In this document: positions 36,645 to 44,558 of the stretch, in pieces
Layout: every line of letters begins with the position of its first letter
Numbering within the stretch: the stretch's first letter is position 1
Source of the DNA: Bradyrhizobium erythrophlei
GTDB taxonomy: Bacteria; Pseudomonadota; Alphaproteobacteria; Rhizobiales; Xanthobacteraceae
NCBI RefSeq assembly: GCF_900129425.1
Contig: NZ_LT670817.1
Location: forward strand, 8,584,001 to 8,648,000
Length of the DNA stretch: 64,000 nucleotides
Reading direction: 5' to 3'
Notes under the pieces: model-generated
What the model was told of the DNA's origin: nothing
Seen by the model: only the letters and a program-made list of their open reading frames with translations
The model's database searches: none
Position numbers and translations under genes: made by a program

Positions 36645-38669
36645 ATGGTTGCCTATGCGAGCTACACGGCTGAGGAGTTTTTGAACGCACCAGAGGACTT
36701 AATCTTTGCACGGCTTGTTCGGAGCGATGCCGTATCTGGATTCAGTCAATTCTCCCACAAACAAGGATGGTCTTGGGGAGAAGCCATTCGACTCATGAAG
36801 TCGGCTTGCGAACAGCTTATAGCCGCCGATCATAGACATTCCGGCGTCGGGGTGGTTCTCGAATACAGGATACCGCGCAGGGAGAAGCGTCTTGATGCTG
36901 CATTTCTGTTCTGCAACACCGTCGCAGTAATCGAGTTCAAAGCGGGAAGCTCGTCCGCCACAAGCGAGGCTATCGCTCAAGTTTCGGACTACTGCCTCGA
37001 CCTGGCCTATTACCATGCGCAAAGTCAAGGAAAGAAGATTGTCCCGATCGTCTGTTCAACGGAGGCGCTATCGAGTCATTTGCTGCCCGCATCCAACGAG
37101 ACTCTGATAAGCGACATCCATTGCGCCGGTGGGTCAGACCTTTCGGCTCTGTTGCTGCAACTCGCGTCTGAGGACCCCAAGAGCCCTGATGGTTCGATCT
37201 CCCATGAACATTGGTGTTCGAGTTCTTACCGTCCTATCCCAGGAATAATCGAGACCACGGTCAGCTTGTTCAATAAGCATGGCGCAGAAGATATCGAAGC
37301 CGCGCTAGCCGACCGAGGAACGATCGATCGGTCCATCGAGGCGATACAGCGCATCATTGAGGAGTCTCGCGATGGGAACCAGAAGACGCTCTGCCTCCTT
37401 ACGGGCGTGCCGGGAGCGGGTAAGACGCTAACAGGCCTTCGTATCGCTCACAGTCCTGATAGTTTACGGACGGGTTGGCGAAGCGTCTTTCTATCGGGAA
37501 ACGGTCCTCTACTCAGAGTCCTCAAGGCGGCGTTGGCCGCGGACTACAAAGATAGACAGGGTTGCACCAAAGCCCTTGCGCAGCGTCATGCGGAATCGCT
37601 TTTACACAGCGTTCACGCCTACCTTGCGGAAGCGCAGAAGAGCCAATCTCCAACTTCGGAAAACATCATAATCTTCGATGAAGCGCAGCGTGCCTGGGAC
37701 GCGGCAAAGATGCAGAAGATGGCGGGCCGACAAAGGAGCTTCGGCGTCGTGTCCGAACTGGCACCCCAACTCGATCAGGCCTCTGAACCGTCACAAATCC
37801 TTGCCGTAATGGATCGCCATGTAGAAGGCGCCGTCGTGATAGCCCTGTGCGGGAGTGGGCAGGAGATCCATGATGGCGAGGCCGGCGTTGGAGAGTGGAT
37901 AGCAGCCCGGAACAAGGATTATCCGCACTGGAGACTCATTTGCAGCCCGAGCGCCCTTGAACTTGGTCGTGCGGATCCTGTGAAGGTAGACGCCGAGACG
38001 TCGTCCAGCATGCATCTCAACATTTCGGTTCGCAGTCACCGCGCTTCAGCATACGCTGCATGGGTTGATGCCGTCCTTAGGGGAAAACCGGTGGAGGCAC
38101 GTCTCCATGCAGATCATGAAGAGTTTCCTGTTGTTTTGGTTCGGCAGCTTGACGAAGCGCGCCGATGGCTTCGCGCAACAACACTGGGATCTCGACGCTT
38201 CGGCCTCGTCGCGAGTTCAGGTTGTTCACGTCTTCGACCTTACGGCATCGAGGTGTCCGCCGGCTTTAGGAAGGAGCTGGACTATGCCGAATGGTTCACG
38301 GCGCCGAAGGGTGACCTCAGGTCTTCATTCGCCCTAGAGACGGCGGCAACTGAGTTTGAGTGCCAAGGCCTCGAACTCGACCGGGTGGCGGTCTGCTGGG
38401 GATGGGACCTCACCCTTGCTGAGAAAGAGTTGAGCCCGCGCACCTTTCGTGGAACGAGTTGGAATGCCGTAAGGAAAAGTCGAGACCGTCAATACATCAT
38501 CAACAAGTACCGCGTCCTTCTGACCCGAGCACGAGAGGGGATGGTCATATGGGTGCCACTCGGTGACGAGCACGATCGGACGAGATCTGTAGCGGAGATG
38601 GATGAACTCGCGAATTACCTCGTTGAATGTGGAGTGAAACCAATATCAGGCGCAGATGATTCGAATTGA
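36645..38669 (+). CDS. Nuclease-helicase protein with DUF2075 domain
   Basis: A 674-residue protein. The N-domain has KRLDAAFLFCNTVAVIEFKAG (shown here as a landmark near 82-101), a PD-(D/E)xK-like pattern with Asp84, Glu97 and Lys99. A superfamily 1-like ATPase follows, with GVPGAGKT (254-261) and IIIFDEAQR (341-349), typical of DUF2075/Schlafen-group-3 helicases, ending with INKYRVLLTRAREGMVIWVP, the helicase motif VI. The fusion of a nuclease fold with such a helicase suggests nucleic-acid defence. It has no co-directional partner gene. The ATG at 36645 is chosen because homology starts there. Confidence 0.8.
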   Translation: MVAYASYTAEEFLNAPEDLIFARLVRSDAVSGFSQFSHKQGWSWGEAIRLMKSACEQLIAADHRHSGVGVVLEYRIPRREKRLDAAFLFCNTVAVIEFKAGSSSATSEAIAQVSDYCLDLAYYHAQSQGKKIVPIVCSTEALSSHLLPASNETLISDIHCAGGSDLSALLLQLASEDPKSPDGSISHEHWCSSSYRPIPGIIETTVSLFNKHGAEDIEAALADRGTIDRSIEAIQRIIEESRDGNQKTLCLLTGVPGAGKTLTGLRIAHSPDSLRTGWRSVFLSGNGPLLRVLKAALAADYKDRQGCTKALAQRHAESLLHSVHAYLAEAQKSQSPTSENIIIFDEAQRAWDAAKMQKMAGRQRSFGVVSELAPQLDQASEPSQILAVMDRHVEGAVVIALCGSGQEIHDGEAGVGEWIAARNKDYPHWRLICSPSALELGRADPVKVDAETSSSMHLNISVRSHRASAYAAWVDAVLRGKPVEARLHADHEEFPVVLVRQLDEARRWLRATTLGSRRFGLVASSGCSRLRPYGIEVSAGFRKELDYAEWFTAPKGDLRSSFALETAATEFECQGLELDRVAVCWGWDLTLAEKELSPRTFRGTSWNAVRKSRDRQYIINKYRVLLTRAREGMVIWVPLGDEHDRTRSVAEMDELANYLVECGVKPISGADDSN

Positions 38670-38793
38670 TCGAGGGCTCATCGGGTGAACATGCTCTCAT
38701 CTGTCGGTGAGCGCCATGGCCAACGTTGCCTTCCTACGGCGTGGGTTCACATACCGCGCTGGACTATAGTAGTTCGAATCCAGCAGATGGACT

Positions 38794-40107
38794 CTATTTG
38801 ACGCCGAGTGAGCGAAGGTCGTTTGTCCCCCAGGGCCCGGGTAGATCAGCCTGCTTGCAGTACCTATAGGAGGCCTTCTCGAACGGAGTTGTCCCAATAT
38901 ATTCGGTTCGACTCACGACAGCATAGCTTGCGGTTAAAGCCGTCCACGGGCCACCGTCTACCTGCGTATCTCTGCATTGTTCGGCGATTTGGTGCGAACC
39001 ATCGGCCAGTTTTTGGATTGAGTGATTTCGGCACTCGACGTGTGCCGTCCCGAACGAAATGCCATCGTAGAACATTATTGTGGCGTTCGACGCCTGCTGA
39101 CAGGGACTGTCGCTCCGGACGTAATAGCCCCGCTCTATCGGCAGCGAGTCCACTCCTGCCGCCGTTGCCGCGGTCGTGACCGGCTCGTGCTCAAAAACCA
39201 AACGCGAATGCCTTGACGATTTCGACAGGCCGGCCAATGAGCAGCCAATGCCGCGTCGCGGTGCGGCACCCTCAAGGAATAGAAGGCCATTCTCTCGGCG
39301 GCTCGATACTTCATAACTCGCAGGTTGGCATCCGGCCTTGAAAACAAAGGCCTCGCCTTTGACTTGACCGTCGTGCTCGGCGCCGCGAAAGAGTAGGGTC
39401 CCCGGTTCCATGGCGAGAGCCGTTCGTGGCTCCCTGTACCGGATTTCGATTGCGCCGGCGCGAGATTCCTGCAGTTCGACAATTGACCCATTATGCTCCA
39501 AGGTCTCCCGGGTTGAGAAGCGACCGTCCAGTGTCCTGACGGCGTCCGAAACCGGATTCGTGTTGGTGAACGGTCGATCGATTTTGCACCTGAAGCTGGG
39601 TCCGTTGAGCTCAGCATGCTCACGCGCAACATCCATCGCCTGAGGTGATAAACCGCCGATGACCGCGATGGCGCAGGCACCCGTCGGTGTGACCTTGATT
39701 ACCAACAACTCCTCGACGGCAGAGTCGTTCGACCCGTTCTGTTCATCCGCCAGTCGCCAGCGACCAACAATGGCAGCAACGGGCATTCCGTCCAGGAGAC
39801 GCCATTCTACTCGACTGCTGATTCCCGAATTTGCGGGTGCCCACGTCATGCCGTCGCTAGGCAAGTCCTTGCCGTGAAAGCCAATGACAATTCCACCCTG
39901 TGTGGTGGAGTCGTAGTATTTCAAGCTGAAACCGCTTGGCCCGGGGCATCGCCACTCGCTTTCCTCGGCCGCGTGATCAGCGTCCATCCGGGTGGGCCTG
40001 CACGTGTCGCCTTTCGCCGGCATGACCAATGAATCTGTGGCCCCAGCTATGGGAATGCTGAAGATCGAGAAGAATAATGCAAATAAAATGTAACCAAAAC
40101 TACGCAT
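38794..40107 (-). CDS. Exported protein of unknown function
   Basis: A 437-residue protein with a Sec signal peptide (MRSFGYILFALFFSIFSIP, then IAGATD). The mature part is cysteine-rich and contains a C-terminal unit IERGYYVRSDSPCQQASNAT, a motif I associate with periplasmic proteins of Bradyrhizobium of unknown role. It probably contains two related beta-rich domains with disulfides. It looks like chromosomal rather than mobile cargo, which may mean the island is a composite. Confidence 0.7.
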   Translation of the reverse strand: MRSFGYILFALFFSIFSIPIAGATDSLVMPAKGDTCRPTRMDADHAAEESEWRCPGPSGFSLKYYDSTTQGGIVIGFHGKDLPSDGMTWAPANSGISSRVEWRLLDGMPVAAIVGRWRLADEQNGSNDSAVEELLVIKVTPTGACAIAVIGGLSPQAMDVAREHAELNGPSFRCKIDRPFTNTNPVSDAVRTLDGRFSTRETLEHNGSIVELQESRAGAIEIRYREPRTALAMEPGTLLFRGAEHDGQVKGEAFVFKAGCQPASYEVSSRRENGLLFLEGAAPRRGIGCSLAGLSKSSRHSRLVFEHEPVTTAATAAGVDSLPIERGYYVRSDSPCQQASNATIMFYDGISFGTAHVECRNHSIQKLADGSHQIAEQCRDTQVDGGPWTALTASYAVVSRTEYIGTTPFEKASYRYCKQADLPGPWGTNDLRSLGVK

Positions 40108-40239
40108 CCAGAGGAGCCCCCGCACAACCGTTCTCGGAAAAGCCCTTCATATCTCCGACATTTCAAAAGATTGCTGGCTAAAAGCCTAGCATTTTAACGT
40201 GTCTAGATAATGCGTGTGCTTGTTAAAGCTCGGATCGGA

Positions 40240-40371
40240 TCAACGGTGCTCGATGCCAGATTGGCTTAGCTCCGTGCCGGCCTTGACCGGGTCGGTAAAT
40301 TGAAGGCCGCCGACTACGGATCCCGCGTAGGCAGACAGGACGATTACCACGATGGCTCGAACGATAGACAT
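40240..40371 (-). CDS. Small membrane or secreted peptide, 43 residues
   Basis: Reads MSIVRAIVVIVLSAYAGSVV and ends GIEHR. One hydrophobic segment near the N-terminus suggests a single-pass or secreted peptide. GGAAGGGG lies about 8 bp upstream of the ATG at 40371, and the codon pattern is consistent with coding. No homologue is recognised. Confidence 0.5.
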   Translation of the reverse strand: MSIVRAIVVIVLSAYAGSVVGGLQFTDPVKAGTELSQSGIEHR

Positions 40372-41046
40372 TGACCCGTTCCCCTTCCTGATCTTGTTGA
40401 GGGGAATCTTGGCACGGGTCTCTTTCCGTCAGCTTAGGAAATGAGGTTTTCAAATCCTGGAGCGAGTTGGTAAACGGTTTGATCGCGCTCAATTTATAAA
40501 TTTTCAACCCTAATTCTCACCCTCACTTCGTTCGGGTGAGCGCCCTTCGGGCGTTGTCAGGTTTTTCCAACCCGTATCAGTTTCAGTTCGGAAACGGGAC
40601 ACCGTTAACGCAGCTGTCAACGTGTGCGGAAACGGTTGAGTGATACACTTCGCCCTTTCAGGCGAAGCGGATCCAGAAATCGTGCGTCTAACGGCCTCGG
40701 GATACATCGGATCAGAGGAACCACGGCGTGGTCGGGACCGGCAGTGCGGTGAGCCCCGTTTCCGCTCTGCTTATCTGCGCAAAGTTGGCAGCAAGACCGA
40801 TCCGACGATCATGCCACCCTTCGACGGTATACAGCTTTTCCGTCTCTCGTCGGGCTTGGTTTAGCGACCGTGCCCGACTTCGGTCGTTCATTTCCAGGAA
40901 TGGCGTCAGGTCAGGGTGACCCGGACGCTCCGACCGGTGTCTCAGGCCACCGGGGTTTCCGCAGTGCCTCACACCTAGGAGGTTACGGGACGCTTCTGAT
41001 CTCGCGCCGATACTGAGATTTCGGGGTATTTATTGAGGTTCAAGGG
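40372..41046. other. Structured intergenic region with three hairpins
   Basis: 675 bp without a convincing gene. Three hairpins are visible: CTCACCC/GGGTGAG (40516-40540), CGCCC/GGGCG (40541-40553), and CTTCGCC/GGCGAAG (40648-40667). A run of T follows the second at about 40563. An 86-codon minus-strand frame (40712-40972) has no family resemblance. It could hold a small RNA or decayed sequence. Confidence 0.5.
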
Positions 41047-41382
41047 TCAAGATGCCTCGGAGCTGATTATATTTTGGCATCTCCGTTCCAAATCCTTGAC
41101 CATCAGAGGGAATCTCGCAACCGAGCCTTCAACGATGTGCTTAGCTGAAAGGATCGCGCTGACCACATCGGATTGCGGAGCGGTGTGGATTTCGTAAAGG
41201 TGATGCTGGTTGATCGGCTTCGCCATGAATTGCCGCATGCACTCATCCAGCGTCCCCTCCGCTACGAGGTAGGGACTCGCGCCGAGGGACGAACTAACGC
41301 GCTCGTTCTTAATCGACGGCCATTTTCTGAGCACGGCCGGAGCGTTAAAATCTATCTGGAAGTTGGTGTCTGTCACGCTCAT
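41047..41382 (-). CDS. Hypothetical protein next to recombinase
   Basis: A 111-residue protein starting MSVTDTNFQIDFNAPAVLRKWPSI. No domain is recognised. AAAGGG lies upstream of the ATG at 41382. It is downstream of the tyrosine recombinase in the same direction, 126 bp away, so it might be an accessory factor, but there is no supporting motif. Its 3' end contains CTGATTATATTTT, a half-site resembling the island palindromes. Confidence 0.55.
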   Translation of the reverse strand: MSVTDTNFQIDFNAPAVLRKWPSIKNERVSSSLGASPYLVAEGTLDECMRQFMAKPINQHHLYEIHTAPQSDVVSAILSAKHIVEGSVARFPLMVKDLERRCQNIISSEAS

Positions 41383-41508
41383 CAACCCTTTGACGACGGT
41401 GTGGGCGCTATGGCTTCAAGCATCTGGAAGCCTCGAAGCAGTGGGCACTATGAGGCGTTTGATCCGGGGAAGAAACTGACCAGAACCGATTATGTTTCGG
41501 CGACACAT

Positions 41509-42090
41509 CTATACCAACTCCACGATGCGCACCTGCGCTTCCGCGTTGGGCTCTATGTAACGCTGCGTCGTCCGCAGGTTCGTGTGTCCCGCTAACACCT
41601 GAACATCACGGAGCGACCCCCCAACCGTCGAGATCTTCCTGGCTGCATTGGTGATGAAAGTGCGCCTCCCGCTATGGCTCGAACAGCCGACGAAACCGAC
41701 GTGACGGTACCATCGCTGAAACATGTTCACGATCGCTTGGGGCGAGGTCTGCAGGGAGCGTTCGGTGCTGATCACGAAGGGGCCCGCATGCGGAACGGTT
41801 CGCCGATACTCGATCAGGGCGTTCCTGACCTCGTCGCTCAAGGGAATGACACGGCCGGACTTGCCCTTGCTAGCAGAATCCTGAAGGCAGATGGCCGGCG
41901 CTATCTCACCCTGGGAGTCGTTCGTCATCCACCAAGTCAGCCGGGCGATTTCCTTGGCCCTGAGACCGGCTTTGGCTGAGAGCAGGAAGATCAGCCGATT
42001 TCTCGCTGGCCGACGGGTCTTAGCCAAGTAACCCAGGGCGGCCTCGACCTGGCCCTTGCTCAACGTCTTCGCTTGTTTCCCTAATGCCAT
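41509..42090 (-). CDS. Tyrosine recombinase, catalytic domain only
   Basis: A 193-residue site-specific recombinase. The catalytic set is complete: Arg44 (AGLRAKEIARL), Lys75/77 (SKGKSGRVIPL), His139-x2-Arg142 (HSGRRTF), His169 (AGHTN) and Tyr178 (TQRYIEP). The N-terminal SAM-like core-binding domain is missing, so the protein is about half the usual integrase length. The ATG at 42090 is preceded by GGAGGACGTT. A palindromic repeat lies 116 bp upstream. It could be a dedicated minimal recombinase or a shortened integrase. Confidence 0.85.
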   Translation of the reverse strand: MALGKQAKTLSKGQVEAALGYLAKTRRPARNRLIFLLSAKAGLRAKEIARLTWWMTNDSQGEIAPAICLQDSASKGKSGRVIPLSDEVRNALIEYRRTVPHAGPFVISTERSLQTSPQAIVNMFQRWYRHVGFVGCSSHSGRRTFITNAARKISTVGGSLRDVQVLAGHTNLRTTQRYIEPNAEAQVRIVELV

Positions 42091-42205
42091 AACGTCCTCC
42101 ATGACCGGTTATTTACCGGCAGCAGGACGCAGGACTGTAATCAGTCAGGAATGGTCGTACATGCCGACCAGAAATTTATCGACGCCGTTCAGGGACTTGG
42201 AAGGA

Positions 42206-42235
42206 CTGGTGATAGAATGGTAATTCTATCATCAG
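42206..42235. repeat. 30-bp palindrome, left boundary of divergent module
   Basis: Arms CTGGTGATAGAAT (42206-42218) and ATTCTATCATCAG (42223-42235) pair at 12 of 13 positions around GGTA. Its near copy at 46268-46297 matches at 26 of 30 positions. It lies 38 bp past the ImmA gene's 3' end and 116 bp before the recombinase start. Confidence 0.85.
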
Positions 42236-42273
42236 TGTTCAGTGCGATTATGCTAGTGAAGCGCGCTAGCGGG

Positions 42274-43029
42274 TCACGCGATAGCTTCGTCAGGCAGCTT
42301 TAGAATTGTCATGACTTCCTCGTTTGGAAGAAGGAATGACTGCTCCTCAACCTCGAAGCGGTCGCATCCCTTGAAGTCAAACCAGGCATCGGCCGGCATT
42401 TTCCGTGGGAAATTTTGTTCTGCCGCACCATTGAAGAGCATGTCGGCCGCGAACGTCTGACGGTCCAGGGTTTTGACAGGACGCCACCACGGCTGAATCA
42501 TCTTCGACGGTTCGAACCAGCGGCGCCTTTCCCTATTGTGGCATACGATCATCATCGGGAAGCGATTTAGCACCGTCATCTTGAAGAGCGTCGCCGTCAG
42601 ACTGGTGCAGAACTCGTCCGCCAACTCACGCGCTGCCGATAACGTCAGTCTTTTCATCTTCCGGAGGCGGGGATCGACCATGTAGGTCGGCAGAATGAGA
42701 TCTGACGCGAAGCCGTCTGCCTGACGTTCTGGGTTCAGGGCATCATTCGCAAAATTGCAGACATCGTTCTTGCCGCAGAAGAGAACGCGACCGCGGTGAT
42801 GGTGCCAATGACCTAGTTCGTGGGCCAAGGAAAATCGCCTTCGTTCCGGCATGCTGCGGCTGTTGATGGAAATGACTGCACGGCGCATCGAGCCGACGAT
42901 GGTGGCCTCGCATCTGTCGATGGGCCGATAGTTGACGATGGCCCCTCGGGTCCATGCGATCGTGTCGAGATCGATGTCCTTCGGTTCTGTGATGCCGAGA
43001 TCCATCAGCGTGCGTTCCGCCGGCGACAC
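42274..43029 (-). CDS. ImmA/IrrE family metallopeptidase
   Basis: A roughly 251-residue zinc peptidase. FSLAHELGHWHHH holds the HExxH motif, and NPERQADGFASDLILP supplies the third ligand, as in ImmA, which cleaves ImmR-type repressors to trigger mobile-element excision. Start is taken as GTG at 43029, just after the upstream gene's stop; GGAG lies about 12 bp before it. An ATG at 43005 is an alternative. It is the last gene of a leftward operon with a sigma-like factor and a coiled-coil protein. Confidence 0.85.
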   Translation of the reverse strand: MSPAERTLMDLGITEPKDIDLDTIAWTRGAIVNYRPIDRCEATIVGSMRRAVISINSRSMPERRRFSLAHELGHWHHHRGRVLFCGKNDVCNFANDALNPERQADGFASDLILPTYMVDPRLRKMKRLTLSAARELADEFCTSLTATLFKMTVLNRFPMMIVCHNRERRRWFEPSKMIQPWWRPVKTLDRQTFAADMLFNGAAEQNFPRKMPADAWFDFKGCDRFEVEEQSFLLPNEEVMTILKLPDEAIA

Positions 43030-43033
43030 GGTC

Positions 43034-43459
43034 TCACTCTTCTCCTTCGTCGGGGGCCTCGTTTTCGAGCGCCTCGAGTTGGGCGATGTCGTCCACGACG
43101 CCATCCTCGTCGCTCTCCGACAGATTGCCGCCTTTCCGCGCGGCCATCATAGTGTCGGTGGCGTTCCCTGTCTTCATGCTGTCGAATCGGCTTCGAGCCC
43201 TCGCCAAATCCAACGAACGGACGTTGCGCTGGTCGCGGAACGCCTTCATCTCGCGCTTCGCCCGTTCGAACTTTATCTTTGCGGCGGTAACCTTCGCTCT
43301 TTCGATCGTCGATCCGACGAGCGCGACAGCTTTGTCGAAATCGTGGCCCTGTTCAGCGAAATCCTCGCGAAGGTCCTTCTCGCTGGCATGGATAATGCTC
43401 TCGTCGATCGCCTGGTCGATCTTCGACAGTCGATCAGCGTTGCTCGGCTTCTTGCTCAT
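43034..43459 (-). CDS. Small coiled-coil protein between sigma factor and ImmA peptidase
   Basis: A 141-residue, highly charged helical protein (DRLSKIDQAIDESI, then ERAKVTAAKIKFERAKREMKAF) with an acidic C-terminal tail. No catalytic motif. The ATG at 43459 overlaps the sigma factor stop as ATGA, and its own stop lies 5 bp before the peptidase start. Position suggests it is either an anti-sigma-like binder or the substrate of the peptidase. This triple order recurs in proteobacteria in my recollection, but its mechanism is not established. Confidence 0.65.
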   Translation of the reverse strand: MSKKPSNADRLSKIDQAIDESIIHASEKDLREDFAEQGHDFDKAVALVGSTIERAKVTAAKIKFERAKREMKAFRDQRNVRSLDLARARSRFDSMKTGNATDTMMAARKGGNLSESDEDGVVDDIAQLEALENEAPDEGEE

Positions 43460-44070
43460 AACGGCCACCCTTTCGGATAGTGTTTGGCCGCGATCCGCCG
43501 GACCCGTTTGGCGATGTAATCCAACCGTTCCTGAGTCACTCCGACAAACTCGCGAAGTTCCTTGCCTCTCATGCTTTCTTCCCAGCCGAGCAGCATCAGC
43601 TGCATCTCTTCGTCGCCCCGATAGTGCGGTTCGAGCGTGGCCCAGACCTCGGCCGCACGCTTATCGTTTTCGGCGCGGATGATCTGCACTTCTGCGCCTG
43701 GCGAATCGTCCTCGATATCGAAGTCATCACTGTCATCATCCCGAGTTGCGCCGCCGTCTATCGGAACCTGCCGACGAAGTTTTTTTCGCTGCCTACCCGC
43801 GATGTTCCGCATCGATTGGGCAAGAAAGGCGATGAACGGCGTGGTGCGAGGGCATTTTTTGTCTTCAAGGATAGCCGAGCAGACGGCTTCATGCAGGAGG
43901 TCGCCTTCTACGTAGTCGGTGCCGCCCAGATGGCGCAGCTCCAACCGGTCAAGTCGAGCCCGGTCCAGGGCTGACAAGGCGTCGATCGCTGCGATCACCT
44001 CGTCATAGTCAAGGTAATCCGCATCGGGCAGGGCCAGATCCGTGATGGGCGGCTCGGTCACGTCGTCCAT
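43456..44070 (-). CDS. Sigma-70-like transcription factor
   Basis: A 204-residue protein resembling short sigma factors. The region-2-like part has LLHEAVCSAILEDKKCPR and then FIAFLAQSMRNIAGRQRKK. An acidic linker follows, and a region-4-like helix-turn-helix, ESMRGKELREFVGVTQERLDYIAKRVRRIAAKHYP (landmark only, near the C-terminus). The ATG at 44070 starts MDDVTEPP; an upstream start at 44172 would add 34 residues. It leads the leftward operon and is divergent from the ubiquitin-like operon. Confidence 0.7.
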   Translation of the reverse strand: MDDVTEPPITDLALPDADYLDYDEVIAAIDALSALDRARLDRLELRHLGGTDYVEGDLLHEAVCSAILEDKKCPRTTPFIAFLAQSMRNIAGRQRKKLRRQVPIDGGATRDDDSDDFDIEDDSPGAEVQIIRAENDKRAAEVWATLEPHYRGDEEMQLMLLGWEESMRGKELREFVGVTQERLDYIAKRVRRIAAKHYPKGWPL

Positions 44071-44264
44071 GGCTTCATACTTCGCATGCCGGGCAGAGAA
44101 TCCTTTCGGACAAAAATAATCGAGTCCGAAACGCCGGTCTGGTGGGCATACACCAATAGGGGCACCGGTCATCGAGCTACAACCGAAGCATGCTATTAGA
44201 AAAGCGATGTGAGAACAATGAATTACATCGAAGAACGCGCGCAGTTGCGCCAGTCGCGGCGAAA
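44071..44264. promoter_or_regulatory. Divergent promoter region of the bracketed module
   Basis: 194 bp between the sigma-like gene and the ubiquitin-like gene. It must hold the promoters of both operons if the chosen starts are right. No -35/-10 pair was clear enough to name. A sigma-specific promoter here would be expected if the sigma factor drives the module. Confidence 0.5.
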
Positions 44265-44558
44265 ATGAAGGAAAATGCTGTGGAACACCTGAACCATGAA
44301 AATGACCATGGCGGCGAACGCCGCGAGTTTACGATCAAAATCGCAGTGAATGGTGTCGCTGACGAGTGGCACCACCATCGCATTACCTACGAGGAGGTTG
44401 TTGCGCTGGCTTTTCCCACCGGTCCTACCGGTGGAGACGTTCGCTATAGCGTCTCATGGACCAAACCGGACGGACAGGAAGGGTCCCTCCGTCCGGGACA
44501 CTCAATCGACGTAGTCAAGGATATGGAATTCGATGTCCGCAACACTGACAAGTCGTAG
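44265..44558 (+). CDS. Ubiquitin-like protein (multiubiquitin-domain family)
   Basis: A 97-residue protein. The body FTIKIAVNGVADEWHHHR, YEEVVALAFPTGP and PGHSIDVVKDMEFDVRNTDKS (landmarks, residues about 22-97) matches the prokaryotic multiubiquitin domain, a beta-grasp fold; here only one unit is present. It ends in TDKS and lacks the C-terminal Gly-Gly used for conjugation by classical ubiquitin. A GTG at 44280 with AAGGA upstream is an alternative start. It overlaps the E1-like gene by 26 bp, implying coupling. Confidence 0.78.
   Translation: MKENAVEHLNHENDHGGERREFTIKIAVNGVADEWHHHRITYEEVVALAFPTGPTGGDVRYSVSWTKPDGQEGSLRPGHSIDVVKDMEFDVRNTDKS

Noticed and set aside
40712..40972. 86-codon minus-strand reading frame
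   Set aside because: No family resemblance, arginine-rich composition typical of chance frames in GC-rich DNA, and no clear ribosome-binding site.
42206..42235. The 30-bp palindromes as ordinary intrinsic terminators
   Set aside because: Both are AT-rich, have no T-tract after the stem, and are conserved at 26 of 30 positions including the loop, which is more than termination would require; termination as a side effect cannot be excluded.
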